From Cohnella cholangitidis (GTDB lineage: Bacteria > Bacillota > Bacilli > Paenibacillales > Paenibacillaceae), in contig NZ_CP041969.1 of assembly GCF_014107495.1 (NCBI RefSeq), positions 3,769,501 to 3,833,500 on the forward strand: a stretch of DNA of 64,000 nucleotides, in the 5' to 3' direction. The position numbers and the translations under genes are program-made. Numbering within the stretch: the first letter of the stretch is position 1; each line of letters begins with the position of its first letter. Under the pieces are notes generated by a model, which was not told where the DNA came from, searched no databases, and was given only the letters and a program-made list of their open reading frames with translations. Shown piece after piece: positions 49,637 through 59,538 of this stretch.

Positions 49637-52600
49637 ATGAGAAAGCAAGGACGAATAACCTCCTATATTTGCATCTTAACTCTAATAGTAGGAACATTCC
49701 TTACCTCCATTGGAGCGCCTAAAGCAGCCCTTGCGGCCGGAGGACCGAATCTTGCCGCTGGCAAACCCGTATCGGAATCCGGTCATGCCGACGTGTATGT
49801 CGTGTCCAACGTCACGGACGGCAATTCGGGCACGTATTGGGAGAGCGCCAACAATGCCTTCCCGCAATGGGCCCAGGTCGACCTCGGAAGCGCGGTCTCG
49901 ATCGACCAAGTCGTGTTGAAGCTGCCCTCCGGATGGGAGAGCCGGACGCAGACTCTGTCCGTTCAAGGAAGCGCGAACGGAACCGACTTCTCGGATCTCA
50001 AAGCATCGGCTAGCTATACGTTCAATCCGAACACGGCGAATACGGTGACGATCAATTTCCCCGCAGCCAGCGCGCGCTACGTGCGGATCCACGCCACCGC
50101 CAACACCGGCTGGCCGGCCGCGCAGATTTCCGAAGTCGAGATCTATGGGGCTGCCCCGGTCGGACCTTCGGCCATTCCGGGCAAAATCGAAGCGGAAAGC
50201 TACAGCGCGATGAACGGAATCCAGACCGAGACGACGACGGACATCGGGGGCGGCCTTAACGTGGGATGGATCCATGTCGGAGACTGGCTGGATTACAACG
50301 TGAACGTGCAGAACGCCGGCACGTACACCGTGGAATACCGGGTAGCCAGCAACGGCTCCGCGGGCCAGATCCAGCTGCAATCCGGTTCTGCGACGCTGGC
50401 GACCACGGCGGTGCCTAACACCGGCGGCTGGCAGAATTGGCAGACCGTCACCGCAAGCGTAACGCTAAGCGCGGGACAACAGACGCTTCGCGTCTACGCT
50501 AGCGGGTACGACTTCAATATTAACTGGATTCATTTTGTGCCGGGTAACCCCGTAGACAATCAGCACCCCTCGGCCCCGGCCAACCTAACGATCGCTCAGC
50601 CAACCTCGAGCACGATCAACCTCGCTTGGGGCGCCTCGACGGATAACGTCGGCGTCGTCGGATACGACATCTACGCGAACAACCAGCTTCGCGGCAGCGT
50701 GAACGGCTCGACGCTCTCCTATTCGGACACTCAACCCGCAAGCGCAACGGTTACCTACTACGTCGTCGCCAAGGACGGCGCCGGCAACGTATCCGCGCCG
50801 AGCAATTCCATAACGCGGAACGGTTCGGGCAGCGGCAACGATACGAACTTGGCCATCGGCAAACCGATCACGGCATCCTCTTCGACATTCACCTTCGTAG
50901 CGGCAAATGCCAATGATAACGATACGAACACCTATTGGGAAGGCAACGGCCATCCGAGTACGCTTACCGTAGACCTTGGAGCGAATGCCAACGTCACGTC
51001 GGTCGTAATCAAGCTGAACCCTTCCAGCGCATGGTCGACGCGCACGCAGACGTTCCAAGTGCTGGGCCGCGACCAGAATTCCACGGCTTTCGCCAACCTG
51101 GTCTCCGCCGCTTCGTATACGTTCAATCCGGCTACGCAAAACACCGTTACGATTCCCGTCGGCGCGACGGCGAGCAGCGTGCAGCTCCGGTTCACCTCCA
51201 ACTCCGGCGCACCGGGCGGGCAAGTCGCGGAATTCCAGATCATCGGCACGGCGGCGCCCAATCCGGATTTAACGGTAACCGGCCTATCGTGGTCGCCCGT
51301 CTCTCCGGTGGAGACCGATGCCCTTACGCTTAGCGCGACCGTTATGAATTCCGGCTCAGCGGCAGCCCCGGCTACGAGCGTGAACTTCTATCTGGGCAAC
51401 GTCCTTGCCGGAACGGCTTCCGTCGGGGCTCTTGCCCCGGGCGCATCGACGACCGTTTCCGCGAACGTCGGACCGAAGGACGCCGGCTCTTATTCCGCCG
51501 CGGCCAAGGTCGACGAGAGCAATGCCGTTGTCGAGACCGACAATTCGAACAACGGCTTCACCTCGTCTTCGCCGCTTGTCGTCGGCCAGGTTCAAAGCTC
51601 CGACTTGATCGGAACCGCCTCATGGACTCCAGGCAATCCTAGCGCCGGCAATACCGTGACTTTCACCGTGAACCTCAAAAACCAGGGGAATATCGCTTCC
51701 GCGGGTGGCGCTCACGGCATCACCGCCGTGTTGAAGAACGCGGCGGGAGCCGCCGTTCAAACCTTTAACGGCTCTTACAACGGATCCTTGGCCGCGGGAG
51801 CATCGGTCAACGTCGCCCTAGGCACATGGACGGCGGTCAATGGCAGTTACACGGTAACGACAACGGTTGCGGCGGATGCCAACGAGGTCGCTATCAAACA
51901 ATCGAACAACTCTAGCACATCAAGCCTGTATTCCGGCCGAGGCGCCAACATGCCGTTTACGATCATGGAAGCCGAGTCTTCTTCGAACGGCACCAACGGC
52001 ACGAAGCTGGCTCCGAACTTTACGCCGGGCGATTTTGCGGGCGAAGCTTCCGGCCGTTCGGCCGTTTATCTGGATTCGACAGGAGAATACGTGGAGTTTA
52101 CGCTGACCTCGCCGGCCAACGCTTTCGTCCTTCGCAACGCCGTTGCGGAGAACACCGCCGGAACGATCAGCATTTACGCGAACGGCGCGGACAAAGGCAA
52201 CTTCGCCGTCACGTCCAAATTCTCCTACGTCTATGCGACTCCTACGACTCTTGGACAGCTTGGATATAACAACTCGGGCTCCAAGGCGTACTGGCTTTAC
52301 GAGGATTCGCAGATCATGCTCGATCAAGTCTACCCGGCCGGAACCAAGATTAAGATTCAGAAAGACGCGGGGGATGTTCCGTGGATCTATGTGGACATGA
52401 TCGAGGCGGAGAATGTCGCGCCGGCAGCTTCGAATCCGGATCCGAGCAAATACGTTCAAGTGTCGGGCACCAAGTCGATCGAGCAAGCGCTGACCGAATT
52501 CAGGCAAGATCCGTCCAAGAAGGGGATCTTCATTCCGGCCGGCGAATGGACTCTCTCCTCCAAGATCTTCTTATATGGCCGTGCCACCGAGATCATCGGC

Positions 52601-53614
52601 GCGGGTCCGTGGCACACCAAGCTGGTGGCTCCGCAGGACCAGACGAATACCGATATCGGATTTAATATCGGCTCCACGGCTAACGGCTCGACCATCAAGA
52701 ACTTGTCCGCTTGGGGCAATTATGTCTACAGGCAAGACGGTCCCGGCAAGTTCATCGACGGCAACGGCATGCAGAACGTGACCATCGAGAACGTCTGGGC
52801 CGAGCATTTTATTTGCCTGTATTGGGGAGTGAACTCTTCGTATAATACGTTCAAGAACAACCGGATCAAGAACCTGTTCGCGGACGGCATCAACATGACC
52901 AACGGCTCGTCCTATAACATCATCGACAATAACTATTCGCGCGGCGCCGGGGACGATGCGTTCGCCTTGTTCAGCGCGATCGATGCGGGCGGCTCCTACA
53001 ACGTGGGCAACCAGTATACCAACCTCACCGCGACCAACGTCAGACGCGCGGCCGCTTTCGCCGTCTACGGCGGCCAAAACAACCTGTTCCAGAATCTGTA
53101 CGGAGCGGATACTTTAACGTATCCGGGCTTCACCGTCAGCAGCCTGAGTTTCGGCTACAACACGCTCGGATTCGGCGATATGGATACCGTCATTGACGGG
53201 GTCACGCTGGACCGCACGGGAGGAGACTTCTGGACGAGCGAAGGAGCCGACGACAAGATCAACGATCACCAGAACTTCGGAGCGATCTGGTTCTTCGGCG
53301 GCGATCGAGTCTTCAAGAACATTCTTGTGAAAAACGTCGATATCAATAACCCGGTCTACTTCGGATTGATGTTCCAATCCAAATCTCCAGAGAACCTGCC
53401 GATGCAGAACATCCGCCTGGAGAACATTACGATCAATAATCCGGGCCGCTATGGCATCAAGCTGGTCGCCAAGGCGGAGAACGGGCAAGGACCGGTTGTC
53501 GGCGCGGCTAGCTTCACCAATGTCAAAGTGAACAACCCTGGCATCACGGCAATCTACGGCGAGAACAAAAGCCCGAACTTTAACGTCATCAGAGTGACGG
53601 GTAACAACTGGTAA
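49637..53614 (+). CDS. GH87-type alpha-1,3-glucanase, multidomain, secreted
   Basis: A secreted enzyme of 1325 residues that should hydrolyse alpha-1,3-glucan (fungal wall glucan, mutan). Order: signal peptide (about 1-34); F5/8 discoidin (37-175); CBM6 (180-305); fibronectin type III (312-397); second discoidin (405-543); two CARDB domains (547-650, 655-770); a CBM-like region (775-930); and a right-handed beta-helix catalytic domain (about 935-1325). The catalytic domain has 'LFADGINMTNGS' and 'SRGAGDDAFALF': the three Asp residues lie 23 and 24 positions apart, as in characterised Paenibacillus GH87 glucanases. ATG 49637 was chosen over TTG 49628. Confidence 0.85.
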   Translation: MRKQGRITSYICILTLIVGTFLTSIGAPKAALAAGGPNLAAGKPVSESGHADVYVVSNVTDGNSGTYWESANNAFPQWAQVDLGSAVSIDQVVLKLPSGWESRTQTLSVQGSANGTDFSDLKASASYTFNPNTANTVTINFPAASARYVRIHATANTGWPAAQISEVEIYGAAPVGPSAIPGKIEAESYSAMNGIQTETTTDIGGGLNVGWIHVGDWLDYNVNVQNAGTYTVEYRVASNGSAGQIQLQSGSATLATTAVPNTGGWQNWQTVTASVTLSAGQQTLRVYASGYDFNINWIHFVPGNPVDNQHPSAPANLTIAQPTSSTINLAWGASTDNVGVVGYDIYANNQLRGSVNGSTLSYSDTQPASATVTYYVVAKDGAGNVSAPSNSITRNGSGSGNDTNLAIGKPITASSSTFTFVAANANDNDTNTYWEGNGHPSTLTVDLGANANVTSVVIKLNPSSAWSTRTQTFQVLGRDQNSTAFANLVSAASYTFNPATQNTVTIPVGATASSVQLRFTSNSGAPGGQVAEFQIIGTAAPNPDLTVTGLSWSPVSPVETDALTLSATVMNSGSAAAPATSVNFYLGNVLAGTASVGALAPGASTTVSANVGPKDAGSYSAAAKVDESNAVVETDNSNNGFTSSSPLVVGQVQSSDLIGTASWTPGNPSAGNTVTFTVNLKNQGNIASAGGAHGITAVLKNAAGAAVQTFNGSYNGSLAAGASVNVALGTWTAVNGSYTVTTTVAADANEVAIKQSNNSSTSSLYSGRGANMPFTIMEAESSSNGTNGTKLAPNFTPGDFAGEASGRSAVYLDSTGEYVEFTLTSPANAFVLRNAVAENTAGTISIYANGADKGNFAVTSKFSYVYATPTTLGQLGYNNSGSKAYWLYEDSQIMLDQVYPAGTKIKIQKDAGDVPWIYVDMIEAENVAPAASNPDPSKYVQVSGTKSIEQALTEFRQDPSKKGIFIPAGEWTLSSKIFLYGRATEIIGAGPWHTKLVAPQDQTNTDIGFNIGSTANGSTIKNLSAWGNYVYRQDGPGKFIDGNGMQNVTIENVWAEHFICLYWGVNSSYNTFKNNRIKNLFADGINMTNGSSYNIIDNNYSRGAGDDAFALFSAIDAGGSYNVGNQYTNLTATNVRRAAAFAVYGGQNNLFQNLYGADTLTYPGFTVSSLSFGYNTLGFGDMDTVIDGVTLDRTGGDFWTSEGADDKINDHQNFGAIWFFGGDRVFKNILVKNVDINNPVYFGLMFQSKSPENLPMQNIRLENITINNPGRYGIKLVAKAENGQGPVVGAASFTNVKVNNPGITAIYGENKSPNFNVIRVTGNNW

Positions 53615-53634
53615 TCGTTCCGATTATGGCCCGG

Positions 53635-53667
53635 GCCCCTGCCGCCGATACGGTGGCAAGGGCTTTT
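53635..53667 (+). terminator. intrinsic terminator
   Basis: GCCCCTGCCGCC pairs with GGTGGCAAGGGC around GATAC, with small mismatches, followed by TTTT. Confidence 0.8.
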
Positions 53668-53922
53668 GTATCTCTCTCTAGCTTCCTATTGCAATATTGA
53701 GTCGTTATTGCGTGAAAATAGATCGTCCGAGCAAGAACTGACTTTTGCGTAAAACCGAGAGATAGAGAGCGGAGAAGAGAATGCTAGAGCTTCCGACGAT
53801 TGTAAGCGGTACGATTTGTCTCGTTGGAACAAAATGCGCGTATGGAGCATTCGGCATTGCTTTACAAAGATTGGGAGCAGGAGTAATATTCGATTCATGA
53901 ATTTGATTTGTTCCATTCGTAA

Positions 53923-54107
53923 TCGCTGAGTTTCCGGTTATAAACCGGGAAACGGGGGAACCAATCGATGGCGCGCGACCGGTGTGAGAGCCGGGCATCG
54001 TCATCCGGGGTGAATCCCGAAGCCGGCCGCACCTAAGATGCGAACGGCTTCGGGTAGGGCGACTCTCACCGCCCGAATCCGACAGCTAACCTCGTAAGCG
54101 TTGAGAC
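53923..54107 (+). ncRNA. c-di-AMP riboswitch (ydaO/yuaA), first copy
   Basis: The conserved core of the ydaO-yuaA class is present: TCGCTGAGTTTCCGGTTATA, ACGGGGGAACCA, GGGGTGAATCCC, GGGTAGGGCGACTCTC and GCCCGAATCCGACAGCTAAC, then CTCGTAAGCG. This class binds cyclic di-AMP and turns off downstream genes, commonly potassium uptake and wall-remodelling genes. Its own terminator follows at 54174. It precedes a second complete copy. Confidence 0.93.
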
Positions 54108-54173
54108 ATGCAACCGATGATTATCGGGATGCGTGCAGGTGGAGAGAGGATGATGAACTTGTGACCGAATCGG

Positions 54174-54200
54174 CCGCAGGGTTAACCCTCTGCGGTTTTT
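54174..54200 (+). terminator. expression-platform terminator of first riboswitch
   Basis: CCGCAG and CTGCGG enclose GGTTAACCCT and are followed by TTTTT. It lies between the two riboswitch copies, so transcription must pass two switches to reach the kdp genes. Confidence 0.85.
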
Positions 54201-54213
54201 GTTATGTTTTTTT

Positions 54214-54376
54214 ATCGCTGAGTTCCCGGTTATAGGCCGGGGAACGGGGGAACCAACAGGATTCCGGAACGATAGGAATCCACGGGGTGAATCCGGATGG
54301 CTGGAGCCGAGGCTTCATGCCGGAAGGTAGGGCGACTCTCATGCCCGAATCCGACAGCTAACCTCGTAAGCGTATT
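54214..54376 (+). ncRNA. c-di-AMP riboswitch (ydaO/yuaA), second copy
   Basis: A second full ydaO-class aptamer: TCGCTGAGTTCCCGGTTATA, ACGGGGGAACCA, GGGGTGAATCC, GGTAGGGCGACTCTC, GCCCGAATCCGACAGCTAAC and CTCGTAAGCG. It is shorter than the first copy in the variable arm (about 163 against 185 bases). It is followed by its own strong terminator and then the kdp locus. Confidence 0.93.
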
Positions 54377-54428
54377 GAGAGAGGCGACGCGATCGTGCTT
54401 GGAGACGGCTTTGTTTAGCCGTGCTCGA

Positions 54429-54470
54429 AGAAGCCACGAGAAGAGTTCCTCTTCCCGAGGCTTCTTTTTT
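54429..54470 (+). terminator. expression-platform terminator of second riboswitch
   Basis: AGAAGCC (54429-54435) pairs with GGCTTCT (54459-54465), with an inner GAAGAG/CTCTTC stem, followed by TTTTT. It lies 30 bases before the first gene of the kdp locus and would be formed when c-di-AMP is bound. Confidence 0.9.
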
Positions 54471-54508
54471 GTTGCCTTCTTTTCAATGGAGAACAGGAGA
54501 TGAATGAA

Positions 54509-54925
54509 ATGGGTAACCGGGATGTCGTGCTCGTATCGGCCCCGAATGTCGCCGGCGAACGATTCATGAAGCTATTGAAGCAAAGGAATATACCGTTCGC
54601 CGCGATCGTGAATAACCCTTCCGAATACGAACGGATAAGAGCCTTGGGGGCAGAACACGTCATTGTGGTGAATACGGCCAAGGAAGACTCGTGGATGATT
54701 CCCGAGGTTGGAGTCGGCAAAGTCTATCTTTTCGAGAAAAGCCTGAATTTATGCTGTCGGTACGTCCAGATTTGCCGGAGTTGGACGTCGAGGCCGATCT
54801 ACGTCATTACGGGAAGCCACAATCCCCGGAACGTCTATAAGAGCTTGGGAGTCGATTACGTCATTCATAGCAGCGCGCAAGATTACGGCTTTCTCATTAC
54901 GGACGATCTAATCAGCAAAAATTGA
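54509..54925 (+). CDS. unrecognised Rossmann-like protein at the head of the kdp locus
   Basis: A 138-residue soluble protein. I prefer ATG 54509, 8 bases after AGGAGA, over ATG 54500. Alternating hydrophobic strands are visible ('DVVLVSA', 'FAAIVNN', 'HVIVVNT', 'KVYLFEK', 'IYVITGS', 'YVIHSS') separated by helices, as in RCK/TrkA-N nucleotide-binding domains. The length is also close, but the GxGxxG loop is missing. It is the first gene under the tandem c-di-AMP riboswitches and precedes kdpFABC, so a role in potassium control is suspected. I do not recognise the exact family. Confidence 0.75.
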   Translation: MGNRDVVLVSAPNVAGERFMKLLKQRNIPFAAIVNNPSEYERIRALGAEHVIVVNTAKEDSWMIPEVGVGKVYLFEKSLNLCCRYVQICRSWTSRPIYVITGSHNPRNVYKSLGVDYVIHSSAQDYGFLITDDLISKN

Positions 54926-54938
54926 AGGAGGCTGCTCC

Positions 54939-55049
54939 ATGCTTGATCTATATATGGTTCTGATATTGGCGGGTACATTCGCGTTGTTCTATGGCTTCAT
55001 GGTTTGGTGCGATCGGGTCGTCGACGAGGCGGGAGGAGAGCGGAAATGA
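54939..55049 (+). CDS. 36-residue membrane peptide upstream of kdpF
   Basis: An ATG at 54939, 7 bases after AAGGAGG, opens a 36-codon frame. One membrane helix (about residues 5-27) is followed by a charged tail 'CDRVVDEAGGERK'. The stop overlaps the kdpF start by four bases (ATGA), so it is translationally coupled with KdpF. I know no function for it; it may be an extra small subunit of the Kdp pump or a leader peptide. The strong ribosome-binding site and coupling argue that it is real. Confidence 0.7.
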   Translation: MLDLYMVLILAGTFALFYGFMVWCDRVVDEAGGERK

Positions 55050-55123
55050 TCATCTTATCGATTGTTGCCGGATTCGTCTTTCTCTACTTAATCTACGCCT
55101 TAGTGAACCCCGAGAAGTTCTAA
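55046..55123 (+). CDS. kdpF: KdpF, small subunit of the Kdp potassium pump
   Basis: A 25-residue single-helix peptide ending 'YALVNPEKF', the KdpF hallmark. KdpF stabilises the KdpABC complex. It overlaps the preceding small gene by four bases and lies 18 bases before kdpA, with AGAGGAGG between. Confidence 0.9.
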   Translation: MIILSIVAGFVFLYLIYALVNPEKF

Positions 55124-55141
55124 TCCAGAGGAGGAAAGGCT

Positions 55142-56820
55142 ATGGGCATTCTGCAAATCGTCGTTGTCCTAGCGGTGCTGGCGCTGCTCGTCAAACCGGT
55201 AGGGACTTACGTTTATCACGTGTTTTCTAATGAAAAGAGCCGACAGGACCGAGTATTCGGACCGTTCGAGAGATTCATCTACCTGCTGATCGGTCTTAAG
55301 AACCGGAGCGGGATGACTTGGAAGAAATACGCATTAAGCTTTCTGCTGACGAATATCGTGCTTACCGCCGTCGGTTACTTGATTTTGCGGCTGCAGAAAT
55401 ATTTGCCGTTTAATCCAAGCGGCATCGATAACATGGAGCAGACGCTCTCTTTCAATACCATTATCAGCTTCATGACCAATACGAACCTGCAGCATTACAG
55501 CGGCGAGTCGGGCGTGTCTTACTTCTCGCAGATGGCCGTAATGACGATGATGATGTTTACCTCGGCCGCAACGGGATTCTCGGTAGCCATCGCGTTCGTG
55601 CGCGGGATTACGAACAAGGGAGAGACGATCGGCAATTTCTTCGAAGATTTCGTTAAGGCGCATACCCGGATTTTCATTCCGGCGGCCGTCTTGGTCACTT
55701 TGCTGCTCGTAGCTCTGCAAGTCCCGCTGACGTTGAATCCGACATTGACCGTCACTACGCTCGAAGGCGCGGCGCAAAGCATCGCGATGGGTCCGGTTGC
55801 GGCGCTTGAATCCATTAAGCATCTCGGCACGAACGGAGGCGGCTTCTTCGGGGCGAACTCGGCGCATCCGTTCGAGAATCCGAACCCGCTGACGAACATC
55901 GTGGAGATTTTGTCCATGTGGACGCTGCCTGCGGCGCTTCCATACGCGTACGGACGTTTTGCAAAAATCGCAAGCAAGGCTGGGTCGTATTCGGCGCGAT
56001 GATGACGTTGTTCCTGTTGTTCCTCTCGCTGATCTACTTCTCCGAGCTTCGCGGGAATCCCGCCATCAACGCGACGGGAATCGAGTCCTCGCAAGGAAGC
56101 ATGGAAGGGAAGGAAGTCCGGTTCGGAATTCCGCAGTCCTCGTTGTTCTCTGCGGTCACTACCGCGGCGACGACGGGAACGGTCAATAATATGCACGACA
56201 CGCTCACTCCGCTCGGAGGCCTTGGGACTCTGGGAGAAATGATGCTGAACGTCGTGTTCGGAGGCAAAGGCGTCGGACTAATCAATATGCTAATGTACGC
56301 GATGCTTGGCGTGTTCTTATGCGGATTGATGGTCGGAAGAACGCCGGAGTTCCTGGGCAGGAAGATCGAGCCTAGAGAGATGAAGTTGATCGCTATCGCC
56401 ATTCTGGCTCATCCCTTCATTATTCTCGCGCCGACCGCTATCGCCTTCCTAACGGATCTCGGCCAAGGCGCCATTACGAATCCCGGATCGCACGGGATCA
56501 CGCAAGTGTTGTACGAATATACGTCTTCCGCGGCCAATAACGGCTCGGGCTTCGAGGGATTGGCAGACAATACGCCGTTCTGGAACATCACGACGGGGCT
56601 TGTCATGCTGTTCGGGCGGTACGTCTCCATGATCGCCATGTTGGCCGTTGCCGGGTCTCTCGTTCGCAAGCAGTGGGTACCCGAGACGATCGGCACGTTC
56701 CGGACGGACAACAAATTGTTCTACGGCATCTTAATCGGGACGGTCTTGATTATCGGAGCGTTGACATTCCTGCCGGCCATCGTGCTGGGACCGATCGCAG
56801 AGCATTTGAAGTTAGGCTAA
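55142..56820 (+). pseudogene. kdpA: KdpA, potassium channel subunit of Kdp, frameshifted
   Basis: Potassium-binding membrane subunit. The frame from 55142 matches KdpA through 'PYAYGRFAK', including 'TNTNLQHYSGESGVSYFSQM' and the selectivity-filter segment 'GTNGGGFFGANSAHPFENP', then diverges. The rest resumes in another frame ('GWVVFGAMMTLFLLFLSL', 'PLGGLGTLGEMMLNVVFGG'). Adding one A to the five-A run at 55963-55967 restores a full protein of 559 residues, the usual length. Since kdpF, kdpB and kdpC are intact, a missed base in the sequence is more likely than real loss. Confidence 0.9.
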
Positions 56821-56838
56821 GGATGAGGTGAACCGTTC

Positions 56839-58869
56839 ATGAGTGCTAATCGTAAAACTATGCTAACGTCCGCGATCGCAAGCCGCGCGATCAAGGATAG
56901 CTTCGTGAAATTAAATCCGGCGAGCATGATGAGAAATCCCGTCATGTTCGTCGTCGAAGTCGGTACGGTCGTCGTTCTGCTGCTGACGCTGTTTCCTCGG
57001 TTTTTCGGGACGGAGAGGGATGTTGGCTTTAACTTGGCGGTGTTCCTGATTCTGCTCTTCACCGTGTTGTTCGCGAATTTCGCGGAAGCATTGGCCGAAG
57101 GAAGAGGGAAGGCTCAGGCCGATTCTTTGAAAAATACGAAAAAAGAGGTCAACGCGAACAAAGTGGTCGGAGGCGTCGTTAAAGTCGTCCCTTCCGCGGA
57201 TTTGCGCAAAGGCGACGTGGTCGTCGTGTCGCAAGGAGAAATGATGCCCGGCGACGGCGAAGTCATAGAAGGCTTGGCGTCCGTCGACGAATCGGCGATA
57301 ACCGGCGAATCCGCGCCCGTCATTAAGGAAGCGGGCGGAGACTTCAGCTCCGTCACGGGCGGTACCCGGGTCGTCAGCGATAAGATTACGGTGCGCATCA
57401 CGAGCGATCCCGGAGAGTCGTTTATCGACCGGATGATCTCTCTGGTAGAGGGCGCTAAACGCCAGAAAACGCCGAACGAGCTTGCGCTTAACACGTTGCT
57501 GACTAGTCTAACGATTATTTTTCTCGTCGTGGTCGTGACGTTGGGTCCGATTGCGGGGTACTTGGAGATCGATCTTCAGGTACCGGTGCTCATCGCTTTG
57601 CTGGTCTGTCTCATCCCGACGACGATCGGAGGTTTGCTCTCCGCGATCGGAATCGCCGGAATGGACCGGGTTACGCAATTCAACGTGCTGGCGATGTCCG
57701 GTAAAGCCGTCGAAGCGGCAGGGGACATTAATATGATGATTTTGGATAAAACGGGAACGATCACTTACGGGAACCGGATGGCTAGCGAGTTTGTTCCGGT
57801 AGGCGGATCCGATGTTCGGACGGTAGGGGAATGGGCGTCTATTAGTTCTTTGAACGACGAGACGCCGGAAGGGCGCTCGGTGCTGGAAATGATGAAGCAG
57901 CAGGGGATGACGTTCGATGCTTCGCTGGCTGCCGGCGCGGACTTCATCGAGTTCAAAGCGGAGACGCGGATGAGCGGAGTCGATCTTCCGGATGGGCGCA
58001 AGGTGCGCAAGGGCGCCGTCGATGCCGTGAAGAAATGGGTAGCGGCGCAGGGAGGAAGCATTCCGGTCGATCTGGACGCTGCGGGCGATAGTATTGCTCG
58101 CGAAGGCGGAACTCCGCTAGCGGTCGCCGTCGATAATCGAATCTACGGTCTTATTTATTTGAAAGATACCGTTAAACCCGGCATGCGCGAACGGTTCGAC
58201 CAGTTGCGCCAGATGGGGATCAAGACGATTATGTGTACCGGGGACAATCCTTTGACGGCGGCGACCATCGCCCGCGAGGCGGGGGTCGACGATTTCATGG
58301 CGGAGAGCAAACCGGAAGACAAGATCGCGTTGATCCGCCGCGAGCAAGCGGAAGGCAAGCTTGTCGCCATGACCGGAGACGGTACGAACGACGCACCTGC
58401 GTTGGCTCAGGCGGATGTCGGGCTCGCGATGAACAGCGGAACGATCGCGGCCAAGGAAGCCGCCAACATGGTCGATTTGGACTCCGACCCCTCCAAGATC
58501 ATCGAGGTCGTATCCATCGGCAAGCAGTTGCTCATGACGCGGGGGGCGCTTACGACGTTCAGTATCGCGAACGATATCGCCAAGTATTTCGCCATTATCC
58601 CCGCAATGTTTATCCTGGCCATTCCGGAGATGAGCGTGCTTAACGTCATGGGGCTCGGCTCCCCGCTGTCGGCGATTTTATCGGCGTTAATCTTTAACGC
58701 CATTATTATTCCGTTGCTTATTCCTTTAGCGATGAAGGGCGTAGCTTACAAACCGATGAGCGCGTCGAAGCTGCTTAGCCGCAATATCGTCATCTATGGC
58801 CTCGGCGGCGTCATCGTGCCGTTCGCCGGGATCAAGCTGATCGATATGGTTGTTCATTTATGGGTGTAG
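56839..58869 (+). CDS. kdpB: KdpB, ATPase subunit of Kdp potassium pump
   Basis: P-type ATPase that drives potassium uptake, 676 residues. The phosphorylation motif '[10 protein letters not shown]', the actuator loop '[12 protein letters not shown]', and the hinge '[18 protein letters not shown]' are intact, along with '[20 protein letters not shown]'-like N-terminal membrane features. Seven or so membrane helices are seen. It starts 18 bases after kdpA and is followed by kdpC. Confidence 0.96.
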   Translation: MSANRKTMLTSAIASRAIKDSFVKLNPASMMRNPVMFVVEVGTVVVLLLTLFPRFFGTERDVGFNLAVFLILLFTVLFANFAEALAEGRGKAQADSLKNTKKEVNANKVVGGVVKVVPSADLRKGDVVVVSQGEMMPGDGEVIEGLASVDESAITGESAPVIKEAGGDFSSVTGGTRVVSDKITVRITSDPGESFIDRMISLVEGAKRQKTPNELALNTLLTSLTIIFLVVVVTLGPIAGYLEIDLQVPVLIALLVCLIPTTIGGLLSAIGIAGMDRVTQFNVLAMSGKAVEAAGDINMMILDKTGTITYGNRMASEFVPVGGSDVRTVGEWASISSLNDETPEGRSVLEMMKQQGMTFDASLAAGADFIEFKAETRMSGVDLPDGRKVRKGAVDAVKKWVAAQGGSIPVDLDAAGDSIAREGGTPLAVAVDNRIYGLIYLKDTVKPGMRERFDQLRQMGIKTIMCTGDNPLTAATIAREAGVDDFMAESKPEDKIALIRREQAEGKLVAMTGDGTNDAPALAQADVGLAMNSGTIAAKEAANMVDLDSDPSKIIEVVSIGKQLLMTRGALTTFSIANDIAKYFAIIPAMFILAIPEMSVLNVMGLGSPLSAILSALIFNAIIIPLLIPLAMKGVAYKPMSASKLLSRNIVIYGLGGVIVPFAGIKLIDMVVHLWV

Positions 58870-58905
58870 CAGAGTCGGATCGCATAGTTAGGAAGGGGAA
58901 TGGAT

Positions 58906-59520
58906 ATGAGTAATCGAACAACAGCGAGTTATCCCGGTGCTACCGGAGTCTCTTATTTAGCGGTCGCCATACGGGCAAGTCTTGTGTTTATCGTTCTATG
59001 CGGAATCCTTTATCCGTTTGCGACTACGGGCATTGCTCAGTTGATCATGCCGCGCAACGCCAACGGCAGCCTGGTCAAGGATTCCTCGGGGAACGTGGTC
59101 GGCTCCGAGTTGATCGGGCAGAAGTTCGCCGATCCGAAGTACTTCCAAGGCCGCGTATCGAGTATCGATTACCATGCCGCCGGTTCCGGGTCGAACAACT
59201 ATGCTCCGTCGAATCCGGATATGCTGCAGCGCGTGAAGGATTCTATCGAAGCTTGGAAGCATGACAATCCTGACGTTCCGGTCTCCAAGCTGCCGATCGC
59301 GCTTATTACTAACTCCGGTTCCGGTCTCGATCCGCACATCACGCCGGCATCCGCCGAAGTTCAGATTCCCCGGATCAGCAAGCTGACCGGCTTGGCGGCA
59401 GATGAGCTAGAGAAGCTAGTCGACAAGCATACCGAGGGGCGCGACTTGGGCTTGTTCGGAGAACCGCGGATCAACGTGCTGAAGCTTAACCTTGATTTAC
59501 AAACTTTATTGAAATCATAG
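58906..59520 (+). CDS. kdpC: KdpC, accessory subunit of Kdp potassium pump
   Basis: Single-span subunit that raises ATP affinity of KdpB, 204 residues. I chose ATG 58906, 6-7 bases after GGAAGGGG, over ATG 58900. Membrane helix at about 20-42, then the periplasmic-side domain with '[20 protein letters not shown]', '[20 protein letters not shown]' and '[15 protein letters not shown]'. It ends the structural kdp genes and is followed by a repeat array. Confidence 0.95.
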   Translation: MSNRTTASYPGATGVSYLAVAIRASLVFIVLCGILYPFATTGIAQLIMPRNANGSLVKDSSGNVVGSELIGQKFADPKYFQGRVSSIDYHAAGSGSNNYAPSNPDMLQRVKDSIEAWKHDNPDVPVSKLPIALITNSGSGLDPHITPASAEVQIPRISKLTGLAADELEKLVDKHTEGRDLGLFGEPRINVLKLNLDLQTLLKS

Positions 59521-59538
59521 AGACGTCGGACCACGCCG

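Noticed and set aside
53705..54004. Minus-strand frame overlapping the first riboswitch
   Set aside because: It covers the conserved riboswitch region on the opposite strand and has no ribosome-binding site.
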